Of a stretch of DNA of 64,000 nt, positions 46,120-58,010 are shown piece after piece (position 1 is the first letter of the stretch; every line of letters starts with the position of its first letter). The DNA comes from Apostichopus parvimensis. Lineage: Eukaryota > Echinodermata > Holothuroidea > Aspidochirotida > Stichopodidae. The stretch lies in assembly GCA_000934455.1 (NCBI GenBank), contig KN887718.1, positions 15,102 to 79,101 of the forward strand, given 5' to 3'. The notes beneath the pieces are model-generated. The model was not told the origin of the DNA. It was given only the letters and a program-made list of their open reading frames with translations, and did no database searches. The translations under genes and the position numbers were made by a program.

Positions 46120-46290
46120 TCCAGTAGAATCACTGTAACTTAGTGGTATGGTCCACGAGAAGAATCTCCGTGGTTCGATTATTACATGCGCCTGATGAGT
46201 CCCAACAAGGACGAAACTGGTCGTGAAGTGGAAGTTTTCTGTTGTGTTAATCTTTAATAATTTAGTATATCTGTCATACCACTTGCTGCA
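46120..46290 (+). mobile_element. SINE-like element: tRNA-like head plus hammerhead ribozyme core
   Basis: The head resembles a Pol III promoter: an A-box-like taacttagtgg at about 46136 and a B-box-like ggttcgatt at 46172, 36 bp apart as in tRNA genes. The body holds the hammerhead core described separately. A 9-bp inverted repeat, agtggtatg (46142-46150) with cataccact (46275-46283), brackets the head and body. Schistosome Sm-alpha repeats are a known precedent for Pol III-type repeats with a hammerhead. No second copy was seen in the window. It lies in the intron after the transmembrane exon. Confidence 0.5.
46189..46225 (+). ncRNA. Hammerhead ribozyme core (type I, short stem III)
   Basis: CTGATGAG at 46192-46199 is followed by stem II (G plus TCC at 46199-46202 pairing with GGA plus C at 46209-46212, loop caacaa) and then GAAA at 46213-46216. 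This matches every invariant core base of the hammerhead. After it, ACTGGT can form a 1-2 bp stem III, then C17 at 46222, so self-cleavage would fall after 46222. Stem I begins c-g-c (46189-46191) with g-t-g (46223-46225). Very short stem III is typical of retroelement-borne hammerheads, which often act as dimers. Activity is inferred, not shown. Confidence 0.6.
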
Positions 46291-46360
46291 CACTCAATAT
46301 AATATATATTTATGTTTATATTTAAATTATAGTTTAAAACTTCCTCCCCCTTGCTTGTAG

Positions 46361-46428
46361 TTGAGTGGTTTCCAAAAAGAAGTGGTTATGACGGTTACAT
46401 TCTTAATCTTCGAACAGGTGCTTGGTTG
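46361..46428 (+). CDS. Cytoplasmic-tail exon after the transmembrane exon (68 nt)
   Basis: The acceptor is excellent (ttcctcccccttgcttgtag) and the donor is gtgagt. From phase 1 it encodes FEWFPKRSGYDGYILN, then LRTGAWL, ending in phase 0. Two Tyr residues (GYDGY) would lie about ten residues inside the membrane. The basic, aromatic content fits a juxtamembrane segment. No named motif is recognised. Confidence 0.6.
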
Positions 46429-48002
46429 GTGAGTATCTTTAACAATCTCCTTCAAGCGTTGGTTCCTTCCCACTAGGAAATGCTTAATAATACAATCCAG
46501 TAGCTAACAACAAATATGGTGGCGCTGTTACATCATGCAAATAATTATGGTATTCGTTTCCATCAAATTCAGTAAACTATTGAGAGTTCCAAAATCCGTC
46601 AGAAATTGACAAATCAAAAGAATGAACCAATTGGTAAATATGCCGTATTCAATTTTAAATGAACGAGGTGTTTATCTTACTTAAAGTATTTTAACAAAAA
46701 GACCAAATGATACCGGAAACAGATATATTCAGCTTCTTGGATTAACAGGTGAAGTATAAAATCACATTAAACCTCTTACTGGACTTGTCATCGTAAGTTC
46801 TTACAATGAACAGTTTGTTATAATTTATTCTGCTTCTGAAAGATAGAACGGCCAAATAAATACTAGCACAATGTGATTTGATTCGTTTTAAAAATAATCA
46901 AATAACTTCATTACAATAAAGTACAACTATTGGTGAATTTAAAACTTGATACTTAATACTTGAAATCAGTGAACATATTAAACTGATATTTAAGACTTTG
47001 TAAGCTATGTATTAAAATGAAAAACGAATCAAGCCCTGGTTTAATACTTTCCGTTTGAAAGAAAGGTTGTCATCTTAAATGAAATTTTATTCAGGTCATT
47101 CTTAAGACTGTTTTCTATAACACAGTAGGGTCAGGTAATCAATGATAGAGAGTCGGTTTTTAATTGAGAGTACCGACAATACATGTTCTGCATTCTAAAA
47201 TAATTGACTCTACCAATATCCTCAATGTTGGTGTTCTGTTTTTGCTTGTCAGTAGTCAGTGGTTTGAGATGTTAGATATATAACCAGAAAACCGCTTTCG
47301 AAGAAGCGAGAGATACTGCATCTATATATGTAGCCTAGTAAGAGAAAATTAGTAACATTTATGGTTATCATGATGACTTATGATAAGGGAGACATTTAGG
47401 TGAAATAACAATAAGCTTAATGCGTTTCGTAAAGAGGAAGGTTTCGATACATTATCTCAGTGTTATTGAGGATAACGAAGCATTGTTCATATAGGTATGT
47501 AGTTATTACATATTGAATCATGGTACGTGGAATGTCGCTTGCACTAGATATTTACATATATTTAGACTATGAAGAGGCATATATGAGATACAAGTGAATT
47601 GAATTATATTTTCAGTGTACCTCAAGTCGATCTGATTGTATTGGCAATATACAGTTTCCTGATAGGACTGTGAGAGAATCATTCATAAGTGGGGAAGAAA
47701 GTTGTATAGTAATTTATAACAACAGGTGCGTCGTTCAACATTGCCCATGCTCATGCACAACCGGTTCATCTCTGAAACGTTTAGTGTAATCCATCATTCA
47801 TAAAACTGTAAAGATTACATCTGTAACTTTTACGAAATTACCATCCCCTTGGTTAATGATGAACTTTAAAAAACGAACTGAAGGACGCTGATGAGCATTG
47901 ACCTTATAATCACATAGAATACAATAAGTTAATCCAATGCCATAATTTAACAAATTTGTTACTTTGTAAGTGATTAAGTGCTTTTGTTTCTCTTTACAAC
48001 AG

Positions 48003-48044
48003 CAAAATGGTGTCCGTTTGACCAATTCATTGTACAGAGAAGAG
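48003..48044 (+). CDS. 14-residue micro-exon of the cytoplasmic tail
   Basis: A 42-nt exon, phase 0 to 0, with a strong pyrimidine tract and acceptor (cttttgtttctctttacaacag) and a consensus donor gtaagt. It encodes QNGVRLTNSLYREE, which contains one Tyr in an acidic and basic context. Because it is a multiple of three it could be skipped without frame loss. It follows the 46361 exon in phase. Confidence 0.6.
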
Positions 48045-49371
48045 GTAAGTATTACAACGTCACTGTAACGTCACTGTGAGGTGATACCAGTTCATATTAA
48101 AGTTAACGGTTTCACCACTCGAATCCAAACGAAATATCAAAAGCACTTTACTGAAGAATATTCAGATCACCCAGTTTCTTGTGTTAAGTTACGTACCTTC
48201 GACACGTTAAAACCTCCATTGTTATAATCCAACTTTACGCTATTATAACAGAACTGATGAATAAAATTGTGGTTTTCTTCCAAATAACATTCTGAAGACT
48301 ATTTTGAACTCTCAAATTATAAGGTTCGTTATATGAACTTGTTCAATTTTATTGCTAAGCTTTTTTTGGGGGAACTATAGCTTATTTACCTGCGGAGGGA
48401 TTTTTTAACAGGTAAATATACAAAGACGTATATCTTAACCAATCTTAATACCTAGTATTTTGCGTGTTTTAGAGTTTAATAGTTTTTAAAACGAATAAAT
48501 AAGTACTACTAATATTATTAAAACTTATATAATATTAACTATCACCATTATTAATATTTTACAGCAACACTTTGAGGGATAGTTAAATAAAAAAAAGTGG
48601 GTCTTATACGATACTCTCATCTAAAATAATAATATGATTGGTTCATAAGCAACAGCATGACTGACGTGAATTAATCATAGCTTAAAATAAAATTAGCAGA
48701 TATTCCCGTAATTCTCGCTTCACTAATTCAAATCACCTTCTTAACAATTCTTGCTTGTTCTTGCAAAAATATGTATCGGAAATTTAGTACCATACAACTC
48801 CGTGGTTTACAGTTTCTAATCATGTCGGGAATAAATTTGCTTTTATTATGTTCTTGTTGGATATCATTTCATATATTTCCGTTCGATACAAAGTTTAAAG
48901 AATTAATATTTATTTGCAAACAGGAACGAAAAAAGGAGGACATTATTAGAGCATGAACTACAAGCATGTACTGAAATATTTAAGGATGAAACAATAATAA
49001 CCACGGTCAACGACTACTGGTGATTGTTTAATTGAAAAGTACATTGATAACGACAGTAACGGAACATGAAATGACATTCGTTTTATGGTGGCAGAGACTA
49101 AAATAAAGAGGCGAGAAAAATTGAAATTAACAACGACATCAACATATAACCTGAACTTTGAAGTTACAAACATCTAATTAGATTTGGTAACATTAAGTAG
49201 TCTCTTAACAATACGATGAATGGAAGGCAAACAGTTATATTAATAGGCTATTTGGACAAAAAAATGTACTTCAGAGCACATCTTCATGTAAATATTCATC
49301 ACACAACTATTATAAGTAATCTTACAATGTGAATTGATTTCTATACGGTAGTTTTAACTTTTTTATTTCAG

Positions 49372-49397
49372 GTGGAAGGATTTCGAACTTTTTGGAG
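49372..49397 (+). CDS. 26-nt micro-exon of the cytoplasmic tail
   Basis: Acceptor cttttttatttcag and donor gtaggc; from phase 0 it encodes VEGFRTFW plus two bases of Arg. Conserved in copy Z at 4089-4114 with the same length and splice sites. It connects the 48003 exon to the terminal exon in phase. Confidence 0.5.
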
Positions 49398-50566
49398 GTA
49401 GGCTTTAATTAAAGTATATACTGTAAATTCCTGAAATGTCAATCTCCGTAAACCAAACATAGAGCGGATTTTATTAAATATTTGGAGTTTAATCATTCTG
49501 AACGGAATGAACAATATTCATTCTTAATGTAAACCATAAACATTGCATATGCAAGATATCTTAGGACATGCCACTGTGGACTTTAGTTCTATAATCAGCA
49601 TTGTCTGACTATGCTTACATGCATTTGATCTCTAGCTATTTTAGTGTAGGCCACATTAAACATTTCGTCTTATCGGTACTTAAACTGATAAGTATAGTTG
49701 TCGCAACCAACCCAAAAGTTATCTGGACACATAAAGCTGCTTAATATTGTTGCAAACTAAACTTTTGTGAATGTAAGGTTATAATTCTCTGGGAATTCAT
49801 TTTTCGCTGAAAAATTTGAAAATGATAAATGAGTAAGGTTTCATCAATTAGCGGGTCTTATGCATTTGCTTCATATTGTACAAATGGTTCTGTGATTGGC
49901 TCATATACAACAAAACGACTGATATAAAATCAATCATAGCTTAAGCCCAAATTAAGTAAAGAATAGTCTTGTATTATTCGTTACACTAGATCTATTCGCC
50001 TTCTTAACCCGTCTCCCTTGTTCTTGCAAAAAGTGTAGCATGAATTTATGTTATTAAAGTTTGCGATCATGTTTGGAATAAATTTGTGTTCGTTATATTC
50101 TTACCGGATATTATTTTATAAGAATCCATTTGAAATGTAAATAAATGTGTATTTTTATATAGAAAAAAAGTGGACATGATTAAAGTTTCAACTCTCAATA
50201 TTAAGAGATACTGACATGCACTGGATATTTTAAGTTAGACACAATAGTTGCCATGGTTCATGATCAAAAGTGATGTTTTAATGGAACCTCATCCATACAG
50301 TGAATTTAAGTTAAACCATGTAGTGATATACACTGGGCTAAGTGGATAATCAAATGTACTGAAGAGGACAGGCTTCAATTACTTCATATGTTCTTCTTTA
50401 CTGAAGTATTCTTTTGCGTTTTGCATTAATCAAATGCAAATGTTTAGCTTATGAATGAATTAACTGGGAATAAAATGGCTCAAGAACGTACAATATATAC
50501 CGATTAAGTGATTGATTGTTAGCGATGCGAACTATTTCTGATGACGATATATCTTATTATCCACAG

Positions 50567-50772
50567 GGAATCAGAATGGCAAAAGAACCGTACGGTGTCA
50601 GAAGGGACGTGATGCATCGATACTATACCAAGGATGTTAGCAGGATAGTTTCAAAAGCCACTGTAAAAGGCCTTGCTCATTTCATGTATAATCCAATCAT
50701 ATACATGCTGTTTTATCCCAGCATTGAAAAATACTGATTTAATGATCATATCTTACATAAAATATTAATAAA
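50567..50772 (+). CDS. Terminal exon with stop (50610-50612) and poly(A) signal
   Basis: Acceptor ttattatccacag. From phase 2 the exon reads ESEWQKNRTVSEGT and stops at TGA 50610-50612; AATAAA follows at 50767-50772. The whole tail after the membrane would be about 60 residues. A longer frame in the same exon (GIRMAKEPYG..., to 50736) is open in both copies but does not match the splice phase. Its changes between copies are spread over all codon positions, so I treat it as 3' UTR. Confidence 0.45.
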
Positions 50773-52169
50773 AGTAAGAGCTGAGTACAAAATTATATAA
50801 ATTAAAATATTCCACGAAAATCAATTATTACAATAAATTACGTTCTTATTGTTGTTTTAGAAAATAAGCAAAATCATCATCCAGCGCGACTTGTTTCAAT
50901 TAATGTTATTTTTGCCTTCCTGTGTTACGCGACCCAGAAAGTCAGAAAGGTATTGAATTTTATTTATCTAACTGACTCTTACTACTTTAATATCAATTGC
51001 CTTGCATAACAGTTTTGTTAATTTGAGACAGTTCCAAAACACTGGAAAGAGCCTGAATCCATGGTTTTTAAATACGCGAATCTTGCTGTGTCCGACACTG
51101 TAGTTGAGTGTTTGTATATACTTATAACCTTTCACCTATAGTTCATCTACTCAGAGAAATAGGTTATACGATTTTTGCTCTTATGTTTCATGTTTTCGGT
51201 GACATCAAAGTCAAAACCACGTTGTTTACACAATAAATGCTATATAAGTGCTCTTGCGATTTCATGAACTTTGTTATTTCTCAGACTAAGATTACAATTG
51301 ATCAAGTTAAGAAATTCTCCTCTGTAATTTTGTTCAAATAAAGAGAAAATTTAATTACGAGTAATTAGTGGAATGAATTCTCCTATATGTGTTTCGTTGT
51401 ACTCACACTGCTGTTAATTGGTGTCCGTTACATTAATGAATGAAAGGTTGTCAAATTCGAAACCATTTAATTTCCATATTATTTGTTGAATTTAAACTTG
51501 GATAGTCAAAGCCATATCTAAGAACTTGGGATTTTCCTTATTTAATAGCATTAAATTATTCCTCAGATTCTCGTATAACTAAATAAAATGTTAAGCCAAT
51601 CACAATATAGGTTTGACATTAGTCTTTTTTTTAGTCATGTTGTTAATAATTGGCTTCCTGAGAACGTAATCTATCTTCCTGCACAACTGTACAGACTTTC
51701 CTTGGTCATTGTGTTGTTATAATAATAACGAACTGCTCTCTTCCAATCTGTGAACGTCTTTTTTCCTGTTTTTTCTGCTTTTATGTCCCGCATGGTGGTG
51801 ACAAACTTAGTTTGCTTTAACACTTCTTTTTTTAAGAATTCTGTCACATTTAATTTGAACTTGCAACTTAGGCATAACATTAAATTACACGTGTCAGAAA
51901 TCACGTACTTGCAAATTCTGTTATGTTTTTAAATGTTCTAAAACTACATGTCTTCATCTTTTACGGGCCTTTAAATTAACACAAAAATACATATTAATGC
52001 AGAAAACATGTACATTTGCAAAAACATCGTTGCTTGTTTTTTTTTAATTAGTTATCTGAAACTTTAATACTTTTGTAAGATTCACAATGATACATCTATC
52101 AAAGTCAAGTCTTCGTGGTTTTCTTTCATTGTTACAATCGTTTTGTTTCGGCAATCGAATAATTATTTG

Positions 52170-53690
52170 AATTAAAAGAAAATGTGTCTTGTCGTTTACT
52201 GGATGTTACTGGGTTTGTCATCATGTCCGAGATTCAACTTGCAAATCTTATCTTTATATATGAAGATTAATGTCTTACATTCAGTTTTGGACTACCGTCA
52301 ACATACAGGTTGTAGACTGTTAAGCACACAACATTAGTTTACTTTTCAAGATTCTTGTGTGATAACATTAATAAATAAAGGTGGAGATGTAGTTGTTTCT
52401 AAATCAGATTTTCTAGTTTGTGTAATATTAGTTAATTAATTGTTACGTATTAGAAAACATTTCAAATGGTACCAATTTATATTCAAATTCATTGATTTAC
52501 CCCCAAAAGAAATGATCTATCTTGCTGATTTCCCATAGTTTCGACAACAGCAACAAAATAAATTTCCTTTTTCTATGATATTGATTGGTAGTTGAAAAAG
52601 AGTTGCCAATGTCGTCCCCGATCAGCAATAATATACCTGAATAGTAGCCTAGTGTTCGATGCTTGTACCTGTTGCGCGAGTAGCTATAGACAGTAGACTG
52701 GAGTAATGATATTTCTCTACTGAATCGGTGTAACAGTGTCACTACCTTTAAATAGAGCTATGTGTAAATGAGGAAACAGGTGGTATGAGGCAGGACAATG
52801 ATGACCATGGATGTGACTGGTATAAAAATGATGAATAAATCAATCAAATTTTAATTGTGACCGCAACGACTACAATACATAGACCAAGGTAATTAATTTA
52901 AGCCATTGTTAGTGTTAGCCTAACCATACCTTAGGATGAAAGGGAAGGAATCGTGATGAACTTATTCCTAAAATATCAAAGACCATTATCTTGCACGGCA
53001 CAGGAGTAAATTGGTTTTTAAAAGTCGTGGCATTGAGCTACTTTCTTGCCAATGTGTGTTGTCATAGTACCACTTGGAATGGTGGGGAGGGGGCCATATA
53101 ATTTAATTCTCTTGGTTTACTGTCTCCTTTTTCAATGCGAATTTAAACAGTCCAATACGCAAATACCAGTATTATGACATATTAAAACATACAAACACAA
53201 GCTCATTCATTCATTCATTCCACTGTAGACTGCCTCCAGTATCCAGTTACATATATGAGGACACGTGACAAATGTAACATCTCCCTAAAGAAGTACTTTT
53301 TTCTTAGCTGTTGGCGGCTTTGCTAATCACAAACATTAATATTGCCTAATTTATAACTGTATTTATATGGCTAAGTAATACCTAGTTGCATAGTTAAAGG
53401 TCACACACTTTTACATGAAACTATGGAAGGTACTAGCATATTTATTTTACTTAGGGGAAGTGATACAAGACCTATTGGAAAAATAAACCAAGTCAGAACA
53501 TGGACACACAAACCAAATGAACTTCACCAAACATATACACCCTCAGCCCTGGTTTCCATACATTGAGATTGTTAACCCATAAGGTTGCTCGACATAAGAA
53601 AGGAGAAGGTATTTGCTGTTCCAGAATGGAAGTTGCAAGCCACTCGAAGAATCCACGTACTGCATGATATTGTATCTCATTTAGATTTAA
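52170..53690. other. Spacer, nothing recognised
   Basis: Unique AT-rich DNA right of the duplication breakpoint. It includes a short (attc)n run at about 53203-53219 and a G-run near 53090. No gene or repeat family is supported. Confidence 0.45.
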
Positions 53691-55000
53691 GGAAGAACTA
53701 TAACAAATGGTCTTTTTCTTGACTTTTCAAGTGCGTTTAATACTGTCATGGCAATCAATTAATAACATATCTTTCACGATTTATCAAAGAAACATGGTTT
53801 ATTCATTGGCTGACACAATTTTTCAAGGATTGTCCAGACAAGTTAAGTTTGATAAAGGGTAATCGGAAATATCGGAAATAAATGTTGATGTGCCTCGGGA
53901 GGGGGGGGGGGAGGTCGATTATTTGCTATAGTATTTACTATATACTGATGAAATTAGGTAAAACTCAAATATTTCTGTTACATAATATGCCGCTAATACT
54001 GCTGTATCATGCACACTTTCTAAGAGCTCTGTTGAAATTGACCAATTAAAATATCAGTGTTCTGTAAATGACATAGTTCCAATAGTGACCGCAAGACATG
54101 ATTGCGTAACCCCCCAAAATAAAGGAAATTTGCTTTTGAGAATAAAAAACATAAAACATGAAAGTCTCATGCTATCAAAATTGCAACGTATTACTACTGA
54201 GGGATCTGAGGTGGCTAGAATCTCAAAACCTAAGACCTGGTAGTATACATCGACGACAGTTTGACCTTTTCTGGCAATGTATCAAAAGTATTAAGCAAAT
54301 GATCCTAGTGTGGTTTACGTTGTGTCTCTCTTTAACCAAAATGCTAAGGAAAATGTTTTAAATACTATTATTCTACCACATATGATATATTTAGTGCCTA
54401 CCTTGTACTATTTTATATTGCAAAAGGCAAAGAAAGAATGAAGTTTCTTTAATACACATCGGCTATATTTAATTGAGATACAAAATTTTAGGAAAAATTA
54501 AATGCTGCTGCAAGAACTGAATTTACAAGAATGGCTAATAAGATTAACAGTGGTCAGAATCACCTTTTGTATACTGCACTAAAATGGAACAGAAATCTGA
54601 GAAATCCTCGCAAAATACTAAACATAAGTCTACAGAAACTCTTTTATTTACCGTGCTGCTTGAAACATTCCATCCGAGCACTTAGAATGTTTGTTGTAGT
54701 ATGTTTGTTATATCGTTTTATGTATTAACTTGTGCATGTGTAGATGTATTTTATATGATATCCTATCATCTTAATACCCCCCCCCCCCTTTTATATTTGC
54801 TATTCTTAGACTGTTTTTTGTAGTCTGTTTGTTATATCGTTTTATGTATTAACTTTTGTTCGTGTAAATGTATTCGACATGATACCCTATCATCTTAACA
54901 TTTTTTCCCCTTTTATATTATTTATTCTTCTTGTTAAGGTATTATATGACTCCTCTCTATACATTTTATATGTATACAGGAAGGAAATAAAAAGGAGCCG
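53690..55000 (+). mobile_element. Old LINE relic (reverse transcriptase remnants and 3' end)
   Basis: Short remnants follow the order of a LINE reverse transcriptase: DFSSAFNTV at about 53724, a GVPQG-like site disrupted by a G-run at about 53890, a YADN-like site near 53985, then a VYIDDSLTFSGN-like stretch (54245-54280) and a LNAAARTEF stretch at about 54500. No frame stays open for long, so the copy is heavily decayed. The 3' end is AT-rich and contains a tandem duplication, ending near aggaaataaaaagg (54980). Confidence 0.65.
54686..54960 (+). repeat. Two ~125-bp tandem units in the LINE relic 3' end
   Basis: The words gtttgttatatcgttttatg, atgtattaactt, gtgta-atgtatt and gataccctatcatcttaa occur first at 54699-54775 and again at 54824-54897. 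The units are separated by a C-run (54777-54788) that is replaced by a T/C-run after the second unit. Duplicated 3' ends are common in CR1-like LINEs. Confidence 0.8.
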
Positions 55001-55344
55001 CATACTATAGTACAACTTGAAAACACTTGAACAATGGCACAGTTGTTTCCTACTTTAAATCTAAGGATTCACAGGAAGTTAAACATTCCGTTTAAGGGGA
55101 TGGTATAGTGCAAAAGCGTCCAAAACGTTTGAAGGATACTTAGAAACTATTGTCAAAGACATTTCACGTAATACGCTAACTTGAAAATGAAGAATTGCAC
55201 ACAATTTTTCGTAGTCTGTGTGCTTTATAAGAGTTCCGACTTAACAGATTACGCCACTGGAACTATTATGTTCGCAACTGCATGTTTTCACATTTTCACC
55301 AACACGGAATAAAACATACCATGCAAATACCCTGTCTATTTGAT

Positions 55345-55775
55345 ACATGTAGAAATTCGTGGAGGTTCTTCTTAAAATAAATAGGACCAACGTACCACTC
55401 TTTCAGCAGCCGGCTCCTTTGACCTTCCTACCCGAACATACCCCTATCCGACGCCATCCGTGTCACTCAAAAAGAAACATACTAAAACACTTATATCCAC
55501 CCATTACCCATTACCTTGTCTATTTTGTACATTGTAACCAAATGAGGGCGTTCTTTAATTTTTTTAATAAGACCAATATACCACCGTTTCAACAGCAAGC
55601 TATCATTGCCCTCTGTACCCTCCCCTCCTCACATCCTACCCTATCCATGCCACCCAAGAAAAACATACTTAAACACGTATGTTGATACCTGCGTATAACC
55701 CATGTTAATTCCTTGTCTCTTTCATACATTATAGTAAACCGTGGACGTTCTTTTTAAATATATAAAACTAATGTA
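55345..55775 (+). repeat. Satellite-like repeat, about 195-bp period, just over two units
   Basis: The word (g)tggaggttcttctt...ataggaccaacgtaccac at 55358 recurs at about 55546 (gagggcgttcttt...ataagaccaatataccac) and 55741 (gtggacgttcttt...ataaaactaatgtaccac). The intermediate words acatactaaaacac and ccttgtctat also recur. The 108-codon open frame across it is a product of the repeat. Confidence 0.75.
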
Positions 55776-58010
55776 CCACCCCTTCGATTATTTTCTTCTA
55801 TCCTAAGGTTATTCCATTTAACCCCCCACCCGCCTTACCCCGTTTGACTGTGAACATTCACTGTGTGACCTATGGCTACTACACACTAAAGCGACGAATA
55901 CTAGTCTGTGCCAAGAGGAAACTTGACAATTTAGTTGTGTGAATGTGTAACGAATGCCTAAAATTAACTGAAAAATGACATGACAAAACGACGCATATGT
56001 GTACACTAAAATTACTACTTTGTAAGACAATTTACGGTGAGCAACAAATATACTCAATGTTCTATATGATATTTTGAATATATTGACAACTTTCGGTAAT
56101 AAAGATCCTTTTTAATTACGATATATTAAAGTCAAAATGTGAAAATCTTTAGAGCCAGTTTAATCAAAACTCACTTTTTGCACATTCGTCACTACGTCAG
56201 TTTCACAATGCATTCAACTTATTTTTTATCAATTCAACATCATTGCATATTACTACAAAAATGATTAATATGTCAAAATGTAAGTAGGCATATCCCCTTT
56301 AAGCACTTGTTTGGTAGTTGCCGGATTGTTCGTTTCCATAAAATCCATATGATTTTATATTTACAAGTCTTCGTGGTGTAATAAAATAAGCAAGGTGGTG
56401 TTCTCTGGACTTTGGTTCCTTTTTAATTAACATTATCTTCCCTTTAAAGTAATGCGATGTTTGTGAAATGCACAAAGAATGTTCCACCACATTAACATTT
56501 CAATCATGGAATGAGCAAGTAACTATCAGACGTTCGATGATACGAGGTGATAAACTGAACAATATCGTTTGAAATATTTAATATCGACCATGATTCAGCG
56601 TTGCTACCTCAAGTCATGAAACCCTATGATATATCCTGGATCTCCAGGTAAGTAACATTGAGTATACACTTTAATCTGCCTCGAATTAACCTAACGTAGA
56701 TTAATATTGATTTTTAATGGCTCTACAAAAGTCATTATACCACACACAAAAGCCAATGCTTTGCCTAGAAGTATGTAATATTTTGTTGTATGAGATAATC
56801 ATTTCAAGTGCTGTGCCTCTTCTCCACAATACTCAAAGTCCTTGCTACTCCACGTGTAGTCTCATATGTAACCTCTGTGTCTTTCTTTTGAGTATTCCCC
56901 TTCATCGGTACGTAAAGATCAAGTACAGTGCTGTTTCTCATTGGAAATGTTTCTGGCATTTGTGAACCGGACACCTATGGACGGAATATAAGTGTTAAAA
57001 GTGAACTTCAAGACTGGTTTCTATACGCCAGGTTAAGACTATCTTCATATACTTCCACCGTCCTATATCACCATCTCCCTCCCCTAACATAATACTTCAC
57101 ATAATATACTTCGTATGCTCAAAAGACATATTGTAAGAGCAGTAATTTTGTTTTACCTGTGTGAAGGAAGATTTAAAGATGTGATTTGTTGGTCGCAGCA
57201 AAGGGTTTGTTTCCCAACATGAAAGCAAGACATCATTCCTGATGATAGAATTATTAAAATATTGAAGGTTCATCTGATATCAACTGTCTTTGATCATAAA
57301 TACACATAGAACAGGATACTGACTTCATAATATATTGTCGCTAGCTTTGACGGAAAACCTTTTCTTAGAAATGCTTGTTGACAGAAATCCAAATCAGATT
57401 TTTAGCTACATTATCAGAGGAAGCATATATGAGGGCAGAAAATTTCCTTTAAAATAATAAAATACAAAAATGGTTGCTGCGAACTGGAGACGAAAATGTC
57501 TCTCATTTAAACAAATGCAGTCTGCTTCGAAATACACAGTGGACTGTTACAGAGATCGAAGAGCTTTAACATTACACGATGTTATCGCATGCCACCGGAT
57601 ACGGACAATGATCACATTCGGCTGTAGTGTGTCATATGATGTTAAGTCTCAACACCGTTGATTGAGTGCTTCCAATGGTATTGCGTCGAGAAAAGTATCC
57701 GTACATTTCCTTTCACTGGAATCATTTCAGTCACTCACCTCATGTGACTACTTTTTCGACCACAAATTAGAAACCATATCTCCTCCTATGACTTTCTGGT
57801 ATTATTATTATTATCAAAAGGAAATTAAGGGAGATTTACCTGTGTGCAATAAACTACAAAGACATTTTTAAATGAATTTACGATGTTGATAGAGTACTAC
57901 TGTATATCTCACTCTGTAACGCAATTTCAGAAGCACATAAACTGAAGCAACTGGTTGTTACAGTGATAGATAAACTGTTCGCTCGTTCCTTCATCACTGT
58001 TTGTTACTGC
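55776..58010. other. Spacer, nothing recognised
   Basis: No gene, RNA or repeat family could be supported. The Ig exon expected upstream of NACHT gene B, by analogy with 12419 upstream of A, was not found here or elsewhere between 52170 and 58010. Confidence 0.45.

Larger units (their letters stand above)
48600..52170 (+). repeat. Duplicated block A', the 3' end of the transmembrane gene (pairs with 3700-6365)
   Basis: This holds the partner of block Z (48960-52170) plus an upstream half unit. Inside, the segment around 48630-48800 (attggttcat, gactgacgtg) matches 49890-50060 (attggctcat, gactgatata), so the same ~1.25-kb tandem duplication seen in block Z is present. It therefore predates the large duplication. 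In this copy the second micro-exon was deleted (about 50365). Homology with Z ends near 52165. Confidence 0.8.
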
